Shown: positions 24,038 to 37,929 of the stretch, piece after piece
Numbering within the stretch: position 1 is the stretch's first letter
How the letters are laid out: every line of letters starts with the position of its first letter
Origin: Caulobacteraceae bacterium PMMR1
Lineage (GTDB): Bacteria > Pseudomonadota > Alphaproteobacteria > Caulobacterales > Caulobacteraceae
Reading direction: 5' to 3'
NCBI GenBank assembly: GCA_000733915.1
Contig: JPOM01000001.1
Location: 2,482,001-2,546,000, forward strand
DNA length: 64,000 nucleotides
The notes under the pieces: generated by a model
Seen by the model: only the letters and a program-made list of their open reading frames with translations
The model's database searches: none
Told to the model about the DNA's origin: nothing
Translations under genes and position numbers: made by a program

Positions 24038-26364
24038 ATGGCTCCTCCTCGCCGCCCGGGCTCACGCAAGCCGGTCCGCTCTCACGACGCCCCCGCCCGG
24101 GCCCGGCCCGACGAGCGTCCTCCGCCCGGCTTGCCCGATCGCGAGGCCCTCGCCGCCTTCATCCGTGAGGCCGGCGAAACGGACGTCAGCAAGATCGCCC
24201 GCCACTTCGGCCTGAAGGGCGAGGCGCGGCGGGCGCTGCGGACTCTGCTCAAGTCCATGCAGGCGGGCGGCGATCTGGGCCGACGCGGTCGCAAGGGCGT
24301 GGCCGAGCGGGGGGCCGTGCCCGAGGTCGGCGTCGCCGACGTGGTCGAGCGCGACATCGACGGCGAGCTCTATGTGCGGCTGGTCCGCGGCGAGGATGCG
24401 CCCCTGGTCCGTCTGGCGCCAGGCCGGGACGAGGCCCGCGCCGGCGCCCCCGGCATGGGAGACCGGCTGCTGGTGCGCTTTGCCACCCGCGAGGGCGGCG
24501 TGCTGGAGGCGCAGCTGATCAAGCGCCTCTCCGGCGGCCAGCCCCGGATGCTGGGCGTCGTCCGCCAGGCGCGCGGCGAGGTCCGCATCGAGCCCGTGGA
24601 TCGCCGCGCCAAGGACGTGCTGGTGCTGGCGCCTGGCGAAGGGGAGGACCTGCGCGATGGCGATCTCGTCCTGGCCCAGGCGGGGGCGCGGCGGGGGACC
24701 GTCGCTTCGGGCCCAAGCGCGGCAAGGTGCTGGAGGTCCTGGGCCGCGAGGACCAGCCCCGCGCCGCCTCGCTGATCGCGCTTCACGCCCACGCCATCCC
24801 GAGCGGCTTCTCCCCCGCCGCGGAGGCCGAGGCGGAGGCTGCGCCCGCGCCGACGCTGAAGGGCCGGGAGGACCTGCGGCGGCTGCCCCTCGTCACCATC
24901 GACCCGGTGGACGCCCGCGACCACGACGACGCCGTCTATGCGCACCCGGACGAGGACCCGGCCAACCCTGGCGGGCACGTGGTCTGGGTCGCCATCGCCG
25001 ACGTCGCGGCCTACGTCCGGGCGGGCTCCGCGCTGGATCGCGACGCCTGGACCAAGGGCAACAGCGTCTACTTTCCCGACCGGGTCGAGCCCATGCTGCC
25101 CGAGCGGCTGTCCGCGGGGCTGTGTTCCCTGGTCGAGGCCCAGGACCGCGCCTGCCTGGCGGTGCGGATGACCTTCAACGCGGCGGGACACAAGACCGGC
25201 CACCGCTTCGTGCGCGGCCTGATGCGATCGGCCGCCAAGCTGTCCTACGAGCAGGCGCAGGCCGCCATCGACGGCGCCCCCGACGACAAGGCGGGGCCGC
25301 TGCTCGACCCCGTCCTGCGGCCGCTCTGGACCGCCTACGCCTGCCTGCTGAAGGGCCGCCTCGCGCGCCAGCCGCTGGAGATCTCCTCGCTGGAGCGTCG
25401 CATCCGCCTGAACCCTGAGGGCCAGGTGGTCTCCATCGAGCCCCGGGCGAGCCTGGAGGCCCACCGGCTGATCGAGGAGTTCATGATCCAGGCCAATGTC
25501 GCGGCCGCCGAGGAGCTGGAGACGCGCAAGGTCCCGCTGATCTACCGCGTCCACGATGCGCCGAGCCGCGAGAAGATGGATCAGCTCGGAGACTTCCTGC
25601 AGACCCTGGGGATCAGCTGGGCCAAGGGCGAGCCGCCCCGCACCGAGCGCTTCAACCGCCTGCTCGCCGCCGTGCGCGAGGGGCCGCACAGCGAGATCGT
25701 CAACGAGATCGTGCTGCGGACCCAGATGCAGGCCCACTACAATGCCGAGAACATCGGGCACTTCGGTCTGAACCTCGACCGCTACGCCCACTTCACATCG
25801 CCCATCCGGCGCTATGCCGACCTGGTGGTGCACCGGGCCCTGATCCGGGCCCTGAAGCTCGGGAGCGACGGCCTGAGCGATGCGGAGATCCCGCGCCTGA
25901 CCGAGACGGCGGAGCACATCACCGCCACCGAGCGGCGGGCGATGGCGGCGGAGCGCGACGCTGCCGACCGCTATGTCGCCGCCTTCCTGGCCGACCGGGT
26001 GGGGGCGAGCTTCACAGGCAGGATCACCGGGGTGACCCGCTTTGGCCTGTTCGTGCGGCTGAGCGAGACGGGCGCGGACGGCCTCGTGCCGGTGTCGAGC
26101 CTGGGAAGCCAGTATTTCGTCCACGACGACCGCGCCCACGCCCTGGTCGGCGAGCGGACGGGCGAGCGCTGGCGTCTGGGCGCGACCGTGGAGGTCAAGC
26201 TGCTGGAGGCGACCCCGATCACGGGCGGCCTGCTGTTCGAGATGCTGAGCGAGCCGGAGCCCGCCGACCCCGATGCGCCGCGGCCCCGCCTGGGCGTCCG
26301 TGCGCGCCAGGGCGGGCGTGCGCCGCCCAAGGGCCGCCCGCCGCCTCGCCGCGGGAGGCGCTAG
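24038..26364 (+). CDS. rnr: Ribonuclease R, interrupted by one frameshift
   Basis: The 5' frame (24038 to about 24696) has the winged-helix start 'REALAAFIREAGETDVSKIARHF' and cold-shock domains; the 3' frame holds the RNB catalytic core with 'TIDPVDARDHDDAVYA' (metal-binding aspartates), 'LIEEFMIQANVAAAEEL' and a C-terminal S1 domain ('GRITGVTRFGLFVRLSE') with a basic tail. The frames join at a five-G run (24693-24697): adding one G gives continuous 'QAGARRGDRRFGPKRG'. RNase R degrades structured RNA 3' to 5'. Because all domains are otherwise perfect, a missing base in the assembly is more likely than a real mutation. Confidence 0.9.
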
Positions 26365-27621
26365 CTGGCCGCCCTCTGCCGCGACTGCCTGGGCCGCTTC
26401 GAGGCCGCCTCCGCACGCTGTCCCGCGTGCCGGAGCCCCCGCCTGCTCGCCCATCCGGAGCTGGAGCGCCTCGCGGTGGCGCATTTGGACTGCGACGCCT
26501 TCTACGCCAGCGTGGAGAAGCGCGATCGGCCCGAGCTCCGCGACGTTCCGGTCATCGTGGGCGGCGGGGTGCGGGGCGTGGTCACCACGGCCTGCTACAT
26601 CGCGCGTCTTTATGGCGTGCGCTCGGCCATGCCGATGTTCAAGGCGCTGCGCGCCTGCCCCGACGCGGTGGTGATCAAGCCCGACTTCGCCAAATACCGC
26701 GCCGAGAGCGGCCGGATCATGGCGGCGCTGCGCCGGCTCACGCCCTTGGTCCAGCCCCTGTCGCTGGACGAGGCCTGGCTCGACCTTTCGGGCACAGAGC
26801 GGCTGAACGGCGGTCCGCCCGCCTGGCAGCTGGCGCGGGTGCAGAAGGAGATCGAGCGCGAAACGGGCCTGAGCGTCTCCATCGGGCTCGCGCCCAACAA
26901 GTTTCTCGCCAAGATCGCGTCGGACCTCGACAAGCCGCGCGGCTTCGCGTTGATCGGCGCGGCGGAGGCCAAGGCGTTCCTCGAGCCCCGGCCCGTGGGC
27001 GTCCTGCCCGGCGTCGGGCCCGCCTTTGTGAAGAGCCTTGAGCGCGCCGGCCTCAGCACGGTGGGCGACCTGGCCCGGGCGGACCCGCGCGACCTTGCCG
27101 CCCGCTTCGGCGACCACGGCCTGCGGCTGCACCGCCTCGCCCTGGGCGAGGACGCGCGCCCGGTCGATCCGGCCCAGGAACGGCGGGGGCTCTCGGCCGA
27201 GACGACCTTTGAGACCGACGTGGCGAGCCTCGTTGAGCTGGAGAACCGGCTCTGGCCTCTCTGCGAGAAGGCGGCGGCGCGGGCGCGGGCTGCAGGCGTG
27301 GCCGGGCGCGCGGTCGTGCTCAAGCTGAAGACCGCCGACTTCCGCCTGATCACCCGCCGGCGCACGCTGGAGGCGTCGACGCGCACCGCGCGGGTGCTGT
27401 TCTCGACCGGTCGGGCGCTGCTGCGCGGCGAGGCGGACGGACGGCGCTTCCGCCTGATCGGGATCGGGCTGGCCGAGCTGGTCGAGGCCGGGCACGCCGA
27501 CGAGGGCCAGCTCTTCGCCTCCGAGGAGACCCGGGCGCTGAAGGCGGAGGAGGCGCTGGATCGCCTGCGCGCCCGCTTCGGCGCCGCCGCGGTGGTCAGC
27601 GGTCGTACGCTTCGCCGCTGA
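26365..27621 (+). CDS. dinB: DNA polymerase IV (DinB) with N-terminal zinc ribbon
   Basis: A Y-family polymerase: 'AHLDCDAFYASVEKRD' and 'LSLDEAWLDLS' hold the catalytic acids, 'VTTACYIARLYGVRSAMPM' is the fingers motif, with helix-hairpin-helix and little-finger domains after. The frame is protein-like upstream of the GTG at 26476, encoding a four-Cys zinc ribbon (CRDC...CPAC) typical of alphaproteobacterial DinB, back to the rnr stop at 26362-26364. The only start that keeps the ribbon is CTG at 26365, preceded by GGGAGG at 26353-26358, so I propose a CTG start and a 418-residue protein. Confidence 0.88.
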   Translation: MAALCRDCLGRFEAASARCPACRSPRLLAHPELERLAVAHLDCDAFYASVEKRDRPELRDVPVIVGGGVRGVVTTACYIARLYGVRSAMPMFKALRACPDAVVIKPDFAKYRAESGRIMAALRRLTPLVQPLSLDEAWLDLSGTERLNGGPPAWQLARVQKEIERETGLSVSIGLAPNKFLAKIASDLDKPRGFALIGAAEAKAFLEPRPVGVLPGVGPAFVKSLERAGLSTVGDLARADPRDLAARFGDHGLRLHRLALGEDARPVDPAQERRGLSAETTFETDVASLVELENRLWPLCEKAAARARAAGVAGRAVVLKLKTADFRLITRRRTLEASTRTARVLFSTGRALLRGEADGRRFRLIGIGLAELVEAGHADEGQLFASEETRALKAEEALDRLRARFGAAAVVSGRTLRR

Positions 27622-27631
27622 GCGCGCGCGA

Positions 27632-29131
27632 TCACTCCGCGTCGGCGTAGAGCTTCATTAGGCGGTAGAGGTAGTCCCGCCCCTCATAGAGCGTCTTCAC
27701 GCGGATGCGCTCGTTCAGGCCGTGGATGCCGTTGCCGTCCGGATCGGTGAACATCCCCGATATGCCATAGGTCGGGATGCCGACGGGCGTGAGGAACGCG
27801 CCATCCGTGGCGCCGGCCGACATGAGGCGCACCTGGGGCACGCCTGGCCACATCTGCGCGGCAAGCGTTTCCGCCGGGCCCAGCACCTTGGGGTCGAGCG
27901 GCGGCGGCGGCGCCGGCGCGTTGCGGACCTCGCGGATCGAGACGCTGACCTTGGGGTCGGCGATCGTCTCGATCAGGGTCTGGCGCACCGCCTCCGCGCT
28001 CGTGCCGGGGAAGATGCGGCAGTTGATGTTGGCGCGCGCCCGCTGGGGCAGGGCGTTGGTGGCGTGGCCGGCGTCCAGCAGGGTCGCCACGCAATTGGTG
28101 TGCAGGATGCTGTTGGCGTCGGGGTCGCGTTCCACCAGCGCCCGCGCCGTCTCGTTCGTCGGGTCCGCCAGCAGCGCCAGGATGGCGTCCCGCTGCTCCG
28201 GCGGGCGGATTTGGGCCACGCGGGTGAAGAAGTCCCGCGTCGTGTCGTTGAACTGGACCGGGAAGCGATAGGCCTGGATCTTCAGCAGCGCTCCGGCGAG
28301 GTGGTAGATGGCGTTGTCCGGCAGCGGCCGTGAGCTGTGCCCTCCCGGATTGGTCACCTCCAGCGTGTAGTTCTGCGACAGCTTCTCGCCGACCTGGATG
28401 CCCAGGAATTGCGGCTTGCCCGCCGCATCGAGCCGGCCGCCGCCGCCCTCGTTGATGGCGAAGGCCGCATCGATCAGGTCGCGATGGGTCTTGGCCAGGT
28501 ATTCCGCGCCGTTGAAGGCGCCGTTGGTCTCCTCGCCGCAGGTGAGCGCGAGCTTGATGGTGCGCCGGGGCCGGAAGCCCTCTTGCTTGTAGCGCACCAG
28601 CGTGTCGACCCAGGTCGCCGCCATCGCCTTGTCGTCGAAGGTCCCCCGGCCATAGAAATAGCCGCCTTCCTCGACCAGCTTGAACGGATCGCGCGTCCAG
28701 TCTTCGCGCTTGGCCTCGACCACGTCGAGGTGGGCCAGCATCAGGATCGGCTTCGCCTTGGGGTCCGCGCCGCGATAGATCGCGACCAGCCCGCCCTCCT
28801 TGGGGTGGTCCGGCGTGCTGAACAGATGCAAGTCCGCCGCGGGGATGCCCGCCGCCTTCAGGTGCGCCGCCATGCGCTCGGCGGCCAGGGTGCAGCTGCC
28901 GGAGGACAGGGTGGTGTTGGTCTCCACCAGCTCCTGGTAGAGGGCGCGGAACCTCGCCTGGTCCGGGCGGAGCGCGGGCGACCCCGCCTCCTGCGCCAGG
29001 GCCGCGCCTGCGGTCCCGGCCAGCCACAGCCCCGCCAGGGCGCTCGCCAGGGCCCCCGTCAGAGTTCCGGTCCTGGTCCCGGTCCTCCTGGTCCCGGTCC
29101 TCCTGGTCTCGGCCGTGGTCCTGGTCCGCAT
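27632..29131 (-). CDS. Exported M20 family metallopeptidase
   Basis: A 499-residue M20/M28-type peptidase with an Arg/Thr-rich N-region and signal peptide (ending GAALAQ). Zinc-ligand motifs: 'LMLAHLDVVEAKREDW' (His/Asp), 'YGRGTFDDKAMAA' (Asp), 'LTCGEETNGAFN' (Glu-Glu), then a dimerisation domain 'NYTLEVTNPGGHSSRP' and 'MSAGATDGAFL'. Such enzymes cleave small peptides or acylated amino acids. I chose the ATG at 29131 because GGGAGG lies 8 bases upstream; ATG at 29137 is too close. The signal N-region is built on a 15-base tandem repeat. Confidence 0.88.
   Translation of the reverse strand: MRTRTTAETRRTGTRRTGTRTGTLTGALASALAGLWLAGTAGAALAQEAGSPALRPDQARFRALYQELVETNTTLSSGSCTLAAERMAAHLKAAGIPAADLHLFSTPDHPKEGGLVAIYRGADPKAKPILMLAHLDVVEAKREDWTRDPFKLVEEGGYFYGRGTFDDKAMAATWVDTLVRYKQEGFRPRRTIKLALTCGEETNGAFNGAEYLAKTHRDLIDAAFAINEGGGGRLDAAGKPQFLGIQVGEKLSQNYTLEVTNPGGHSSRPLPDNAIYHLAGALLKIQAYRFPVQFNDTTRDFFTRVAQIRPPEQRDAILALLADPTNETARALVERDPDANSILHTNCVATLLDAGHATNALPQRARANINCRIFPGTSAEAVRQTLIETIADPKVSVSIREVRNAPAPPPPLDPKVLGPAETLAAQMWPGVPQVRLMSAGATDGAFLTPVGIPTYGISGMFTDPDGNGIHGLNERIRVKTLYEGRDYLYRLMKLYADAE
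29071..29115. repeat. 15-base tandem repeat inside a signal peptide
   Basis: Two identical units TCCTGGTCCCGGTCC at 29071-29085 and 29086-29100 are followed by a diverged third copy (29101-29115). The repeat is in frame and encodes the repeating Arg-Thr-Gly-Thr stretch ahead of the hydrophobic core of the M20 peptidase signal peptide. Copy-number change would alter the positively charged N-region. Confidence 0.75.
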
Positions 29132-29333
29132 GAGCATCGCCTCCCGATCCCCGTCCCGAGCGCCGAGCTTATCGGGCGTTGCGACCGGTGCAAGCCGGCG
29201 CAGGGCGGCGCGGCGTTGACGGGTCGGGACGGCTCGCCTATAGACGCGCGCTCGCTCCCGCGCGTCCCCCGCGCGGGATTGTCGTTTCTCGGCGCGGCGG
29301 TCCTCCGGTGGGGCAGGTCGCAGGATCAGGGCC

Positions 29334-29459
29334 ATGAAGGTCAGAAGCTCGCTGAAGTCGCTCAAGACCCGCCATCGCGACTGCAAGGTCGTGCGTCGCA
29401 AGGGCCGCGTCTATGTGATCAACAAGACCGACCCGCGCTTCAAGGCGAAGCAGGGCTGA
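29334..29459 (+). CDS. rpmJ: 50S ribosomal protein L36
   Basis: A 41-residue basic ribosomal protein: [20 protein letters not shown] followed by [21 protein letters not shown]. It has only one of the four zinc cysteines, so it is the zinc-independent (C-) form of L36, as usual in alphaproteobacteria. L36 binds 23S rRNA late in large-subunit assembly. It stands alone and divergent from the M20 peptidase, typical for this gene in the class. Confidence 0.95.
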   Translation: MKVRSSLKSLKTRHRDCKVVRRKGRVYVINKTDPRFKAKQG

Positions 29460-29800
29460 GGTCCGGCGGGGCCTGGGCGGCCTCGCGAACCTGGAACGAC
29501 CGACCGGCGTGGGGCTCGCTCCGCGCCGTTTTTCGCATGTGCGCGACGGCCTCGCGTCCAGGGCAAAAAAAACGCCGCGCCCGAGGGCGCGGCGAGTTCA
29601 TAGGGAGGAAACGCCCAGGAAGGGCAAGCGACGCCGAAGCGCCGCGCCTCAGATATACGATGCAGCGCACAACGAGGCAAGCGCTGCGCCCTCAGAATTT
29701 TCCACCGCTCAGGGATAGCCCGTGCGAGATGGCTTGTCCCGCCTAGGTCCCTTCATTCCATTCACCGCCTGGCTGACATGCTGCGGCGCAATAACGTCGG
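29460..29800. other. Gene-free region with a minus-strand terminator
   Basis: About 340 bases between rpmJ and the SDR gene. I see no convincing coding frame on either strand. It holds a strong minus-strand terminator at 29565-29594. The roughly 200 bases between the SDR stop and the terminator have lower GC than the surroundings and could be a 3' untranslated region or a separate small RNA. Confidence 0.5.
29565..29594 (-). terminator. Strong rho-independent terminator
   Basis: On the minus strand a 9-base-pair GC stem (29586-29594 with 29573-29581) closes a four-base loop and is followed by eight Us (29572-29565). It is the best-formed terminator in the window. It is more than 200 bases past the SDR stop, so it may end the dnaX-SDR transcript or an independent small RNA. 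Confidence 0.85.
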
Positions 29801-30591
29801 TCAGAACAGGCCCCCGCCCGCGATCATCTCGTCCCGCCGGCCCTCGGGGTCTTGGGTCTGGGCGATGTCAAGCGCGTGCAGTTCCTCGGGCACGTACCAG
29901 TGCAGTTTGGACGCGTGATAGGCGCGCCAGATGGCGTCCGCCACCGCGTCGGGCGGGATCAGGCGCCACGGGCCCTGCTTGGGGACGGTGGCGGCCAGGT
30001 CGCGGGGATCAGCGGGGTGTCGATGACGCCCGGCAGGGTGTCGGCGGCGCGCACCCCGTGGGCGGCGAACTCCACCGCCAGCGCCTCGGTCAGGCCCTTC
30101 ACCGCGTGCTTGGTGGCGGAATAGACCGCGATATTGGCCATGCCGTAGATGGCCGAGGACGAGGAGGTCGAGACGCAGAGCGAGCCGGGCGTCGCCTTCA
30201 GCAGCGGCCAGGCGAGGTGGATGCCCGACAGGACCGCGACCAGGTTGATCTCGACCAGGGCGCGAACCTCCTCCCACGCCATGTCGACGAAGGGCCCGCC
30301 GCCCCCGATCCCGGCGTTGTTGAACAGCACGTCGAGCCGCCCGCCCGAAGCGGCGGCGAAACGGTCCAGCGCCGCGCGGAAGGCCTCCCGGTCGGTGACG
30401 TCGAGCACCGCGGCGAGCCCGTCGTCGGCGAGCTCGGCGCTCAGCGCCGCCACCGCGGTCGGGTTGCGGTCCACGCCGCCGACGAACCAGCCCTCGCGGC
30501 GGAACCGGCGTGCGGTCGCAAGCCCGATGCCGGAGCCCGCGCCGGTGATGAAGATGGCGCGGCGGGGTGAGGGCTCGGCGGCGTTGGGCAT
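29801..30591 (-). CDS. Short-chain dehydrogenase/reductase, frameshifted near the 3' end
   Basis: The Rossmann start 'AIFITGAGSGIGLATARRF' has the TGxxxGxG cofactor motif, 'LFNNAGIGG' is the NNAG block, and 'VYSATKHAVKGLTEALA' carries the catalytic Tyr and Lys. The frame is lost at a four-C run near 30010: 'PGVIDTPLIP' must shift to continue as 'RDLAATVPKQGPW' and run to the natural C-terminus at 29801. The shift equals one missing base, so the real protein is probably about 260 residues. Substrate unknown. It follows dnaX by 3 bases. Confidence 0.82.
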
Positions 30592-30594
30592 GGC

Positions 30595-32429
30595 TCAGTC
30601 CTCGTCGGGTTCATCCGGGGCGGGGGGAACCTCCGTCGCCGGCGGCGGCGTCAGCTTGCGCACGCCCACGATCTCCGCCCCCGGGAAGGCCGACTTCAGC
30701 GCCAGCACGAAGGGGTCGCGCTCCAGCGCCGCCTGGGCCTCAGCGGCCTCGCGCCGCTCCCGCTCGTGGACGGTCTCCTCGCCCGCGACGTCGGTGCGCA
30801 CGTCCATCATCCAGGGCCGGCCGGTCCACTCCTTCAGCTTGGCGGAGAGGCGGTGCGGCAGGTTCGCGGGCGCGCCCTGCACGAGGGTGAAGGAAAAGAC
30901 GCCGGGCTTGACCTCCACGGGCCGGACGAAGCGCTGCACGTCGAGCGTCAGCACCGGGTCGCGCTTGGCGGCGATCAGGGACAGGATCTGGTCGAAGGAT
31001 TGCAGCGCCGCCTGGGCCTCCCCGGCCGGCACGGTGCGCAGGTTCGGCGCCGCGGCGGTCAAGGCGGCGCCCGCGCCCCCGCCGCTTGCGCCCGAGGGAC
31101 GCCGCTCGGGGCCGCAGAGGGCGCAGGTCCGACAGCGGCGGGCGCCTCGCCGTTCTGCAGCCGCCGCAGCGCCTCCTCCGGCCCCGGCAGGTCGGCGGCG
31201 TAGGCGATCCGGATCAGGGCCATGTCGACGGCCGAGGCCGGCTCGGGCGCCCGGCGCACCTCCTCATAGGCCTTCAGCAGCATCTGCCAGACGCGCGAGA
31301 GGCTGCCCGCCGAAGCTGTCGCCCCCAACGCGGCCAGCCGGGCGGCCTGGTCGCCGGGCAGGGCGAGCGCCCCCGGCCCCAGCGCCTTGGCCACAGAGGC
31401 GCCGTGCGCGTGCTCCAGGAGGTCGAGCATGACCACGGCCGGGTCCGCCCCGAAGCCATAGAGGCTGCGGAAGGCCTGCAGCGCCTCGCCCGCCCGGCCC
31501 TGCATCAGGTGCTCGAACAGGCCGATGGTCGCGGAGCGGTCCGCCAGCCCCAGCATGTCGCGCACCAAGGCGGCGGTGACGATCTGGCCGCGGTCGACCT
31601 GCACGATCGCCTGGTCGAGAAGGGACAGGGCGTCGCGCACCGAGCCTTCCGCTGCGCGGGCGATCATCGCCAGGCCCTCGCCCTCCACATGGGCGCCCTC
31701 GCGCGCGCAGATCTCCTCCAGGCGCTTGACCAGCACCTCCGGCTCGACCCGCCTCAAGTCGAACCGCTGGCAGCGGGACAGGATGGTTACCGGCACCTTG
31801 CGGATTTCGGTGGTGGCGAAGATGAACTTGGCGTGGGGCGGCGGCTCTTCCAGCGTTTTCAGCAGCGCGTTGAACGCCGCCGTCGACAGCATGTGAACCT
31901 CGTCGATGACGTAGACCTTGTAGCGCGCCTCCACCGGCGAGTAGCGCACGCTGTCCAGGAGTTCGCGCATCTCGTCCACCTTCGTGCGCGAGGCGGCGTC
32001 GAGCTCCAGCACGTCCATGTGCCGCCCCTCGATGATGGCGCGGCAGTGCACGCCCTCGACAGCGAGGTCGAGGGTCGGCTGATGGACGGCGTCGGACTCG
32101 TAGTTCAGCGCCCGGGCGAGCAGGCGGGCGGTGGTCGTCTTGCCCACGCCGCGCACCCCGGTCAGCATGAAAGCGTGCGCGATGCGTCCCGTGGCGAAGG
32201 CGTTGCCCAGGGTGCGGACCATGGCCTCCTGGCCGATCAGGTCTTCAAAGGTGCGCGGGCGGTACTTGCGCGCCAGCACCTGGTAGGCGGTCTCCGACGC
32301 GGCGGAGGCCGCCGGCGAGGCGGCGGGGGAGCCAGCGGGGGCGGCGGTCGGCGCGCCGAACATATCCTCGGTGTCGGGGTCGCGGACCTCTTCGAGGTCG
32401 CCGTCCAGCTCGGGGGAGAGGTCGTCCAT
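30595..32429 (-). CDS. dnaX: DNA polymerase III subunit gamma/tau, with a frame break
   Basis: The AAA+ clamp-loader part is clear: 'VLARKYRPRTFEDLIGQE', Walker A 'GVRGVGKTTTARLLAR', Walker B 'VYVIDEVHML', sensor 'FIFATTEIRKVP' and 'ILSRCQRFDLRR'. The usual zinc-knuckle cysteines are mostly absent ('VEGVHCRAIIEGRH'), as in related bacteria. The first frame stops at 31059; the tau C-terminal domain continues in another frame (31062 to 30595) with 'SFDQILSLIAAKRDPVL' and 'LSAKLKEWTGRPWMM'. The join is at a five-G run (minus strand, about 31078-31082) and equals one missing base. Programmed frameshifting is known in dnaX elsewhere, so both explanations stand. The ffs RNA gene lies just upstream. 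Confidence 0.92.
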
Positions 32430-32536
32430 CGGCGCGCTCGTCTTGAGGTCTTGACCATCGCCGCGCGGGCCCGCCGCGGCAAGGGGGCGGGCGGGTCGCG
32501 CCCGGGGCGAGAGCGCGCAGCGGTGAAGGTGAGAGG

Positions 32537-32637
32537 GTGGAAGCTGGACGACGACCCGCAGCGGAACTCGTTACGGCTGCTTCCTTCCGGACCTGACCGG
32601 GTTGGCGAGGGCCACGCCCGCCGCCAGCTTCCGCCCG
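32537..32637 (-). ncRNA. ffs: Signal recognition particle RNA (4.5S)
   Basis: On the minus strand the universally conserved SRP domain IV sequence is present (GTCAGGTCCGGAAGGAAGCA, around 32580-32600), and the ends pair: GGCGGAAGCTGG at the 5' side with CCAGCTTCC near 32538-32549. Length about 100 bases fits bacterial 4.5S RNA. It lies between groEL and dnaX on the same strand as dnaX, a frequent bacterial arrangement. Exact ends are estimated from the closing stem. Confidence 0.93.
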
Positions 32638-32812
32638 CTATATCGCGCTCCGCGTCGGTCGCTGCAAGCGCGGCGAGGCCTCAGGGCGTCGCGCCCGGGG
32701 GCCGGGTAGAGCCAGCGGAACGCCTGCATCGCCGCGGGGTGATAGATGCGGGCGTGAGTCTCGCCCGGGCGGATCACCCGAGAAGGTCGCTCGACGCACC
32801 CTTCAAGCCAAC

Positions 32813-32841
32813 GAAAACCCCCGGCCGTCGCCGACCGGGGG
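32813..32841 (-). terminator. Terminator of the groESL operon
   Basis: On the minus strand CCCCCGG (32841-32835) pairs with CCGGGGG (32824-32818) and is followed by TTTTCG. It lies about 30 bases beyond the groEL stop and separates the operon from ffs. Confidence 0.8.
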
Positions 32842-32872
32842 CTCCGCTGTGTTAAGGCCCTGAGCGAGGGGA

Positions 32873-34591
<1,719 letters not shown>

Positions 34592-34641
34592 TCAGCTCAG
34601 CGCTCGTCCGGTCCCTGACGCTGGCGCTGTCGCGGGGCGGC

Positions 34642-34956
34642 TTAGGCGGCGGCCTTCAGGGCGGCGGCGCCCTCGACGATGCCGAGGATGTCGCTTTCCT
34701 TCATGATGATCAGGTCTTCGCCGTCGATCTTCACTTCGGTGCCGGACCACTTGCCGAAAAGGACCCGGTCGCCGACCTTCACGTCGAGCTCGACGCGCTT
34801 GCCGTCCTCGTCGCGGGCGCCGGGACCCACGGCCAGGACTTCGCCTTCCTGCGGCTTTTCCTTCGCGGTGTCGGGAATGATGATCCCGCCCTTGGTCTTG
34901 GACTCCTCATCAACGCGCTTCACGAGAACGCGGTCGCCAAGCGGACGAAACGCCAT
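34642..34956 (-). CDS. groES: Co-chaperonin GroES
   Basis: A 104-residue co-chaperonin: '[38 protein letters not shown]' (shown in part as start and mobile-loop region GGIIIPDTA) and '[27 protein letters not shown]'. It caps the GroEL cavity. It is the promoter-proximal gene, with a CIRCE operator and a sigma70-like promoter upstream. Confidence 0.97.
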   Translation of the reverse strand: MAFRPLGDRVLVKRVDEESKTKGGIIIPDTAKEKPQEGEVLAVGPGARDEDGKRVELDVKVGDRVLFGKWSGTEVKIDGEDLIIMKESDILGIVEGAAALKAAA

Positions 34957-35013
34957 GGTCGATCTCCTGACTTTGAACAGAGGGTTAGCCGATAAGCCCT
35001 CGGGGTGCGGCCG

Positions 35014-35040
35014 TTAGCAGCCGACACACGCGAGTGCTAA
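35014..35040 (-). promoter_or_regulatory. CIRCE element, HrcA operator
   Basis: Read on the minus strand it is TTAGCACTC, nine spacer bases, then GGCTGCTAA. The first arm matches the CIRCE consensus (TTAGCACTC-N9-GAGTGCTAA) perfectly and the second at 7 of 9. It lies about 58 bases upstream of groES, between promoter and gene, as expected for repression by HrcA. No hrcA gene is in the window. Confidence 0.92.
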
Positions 35041-35049
35041 CAGGCACCG

Positions 35050-35077
35050 TGATACGGCCGACCCGTCTCGAAGTCAA
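35050..35077 (-). promoter_or_regulatory. Probable groESL promoter
   Basis: On the minus strand TTGACT (35077-35072) and GTATCA (35055-35050) are spaced 16 bases apart, a fair sigma70-type promoter placed just before CIRCE. The preceding CTTGAC also resembles a heat-shock sigma32 -35 element, so dual control is possible as in Caulobacter. Confidence 0.55.
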
Positions 35078-35109
35078 GACGAACGCTGGTTATCCGAAGG
35101 TGGGCCGGC

Positions 35110-37743
<2,634 letters not shown>

Positions 37744-37929
37744 GGCCGCTCCGGCGGTGGCGTGGTTGCGGGCCCGGGGGGCCGATCGACCGCCCGGCGC
37801 GAAAAGCCCCGCATATAGAAGGACGCCGCCCCGCGCACCACCCGCCCGGCGCCTGCCCCGTTCAGGGCGGCTTGCGCCTTGGAATGGTTAAGCTAAGGTT
37901 GCACTCGGAAAAAGGTGGGGGCTTGCTCG

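Noticed and set aside
24370-27495. A 1041-residue open frame on the minus strand opposite rnr and dinB.
   Set aside because: It has a shadow composition (runs of Gly, Arg, Ala, His) with no domain, and lies opposite two well-supported conserved genes.
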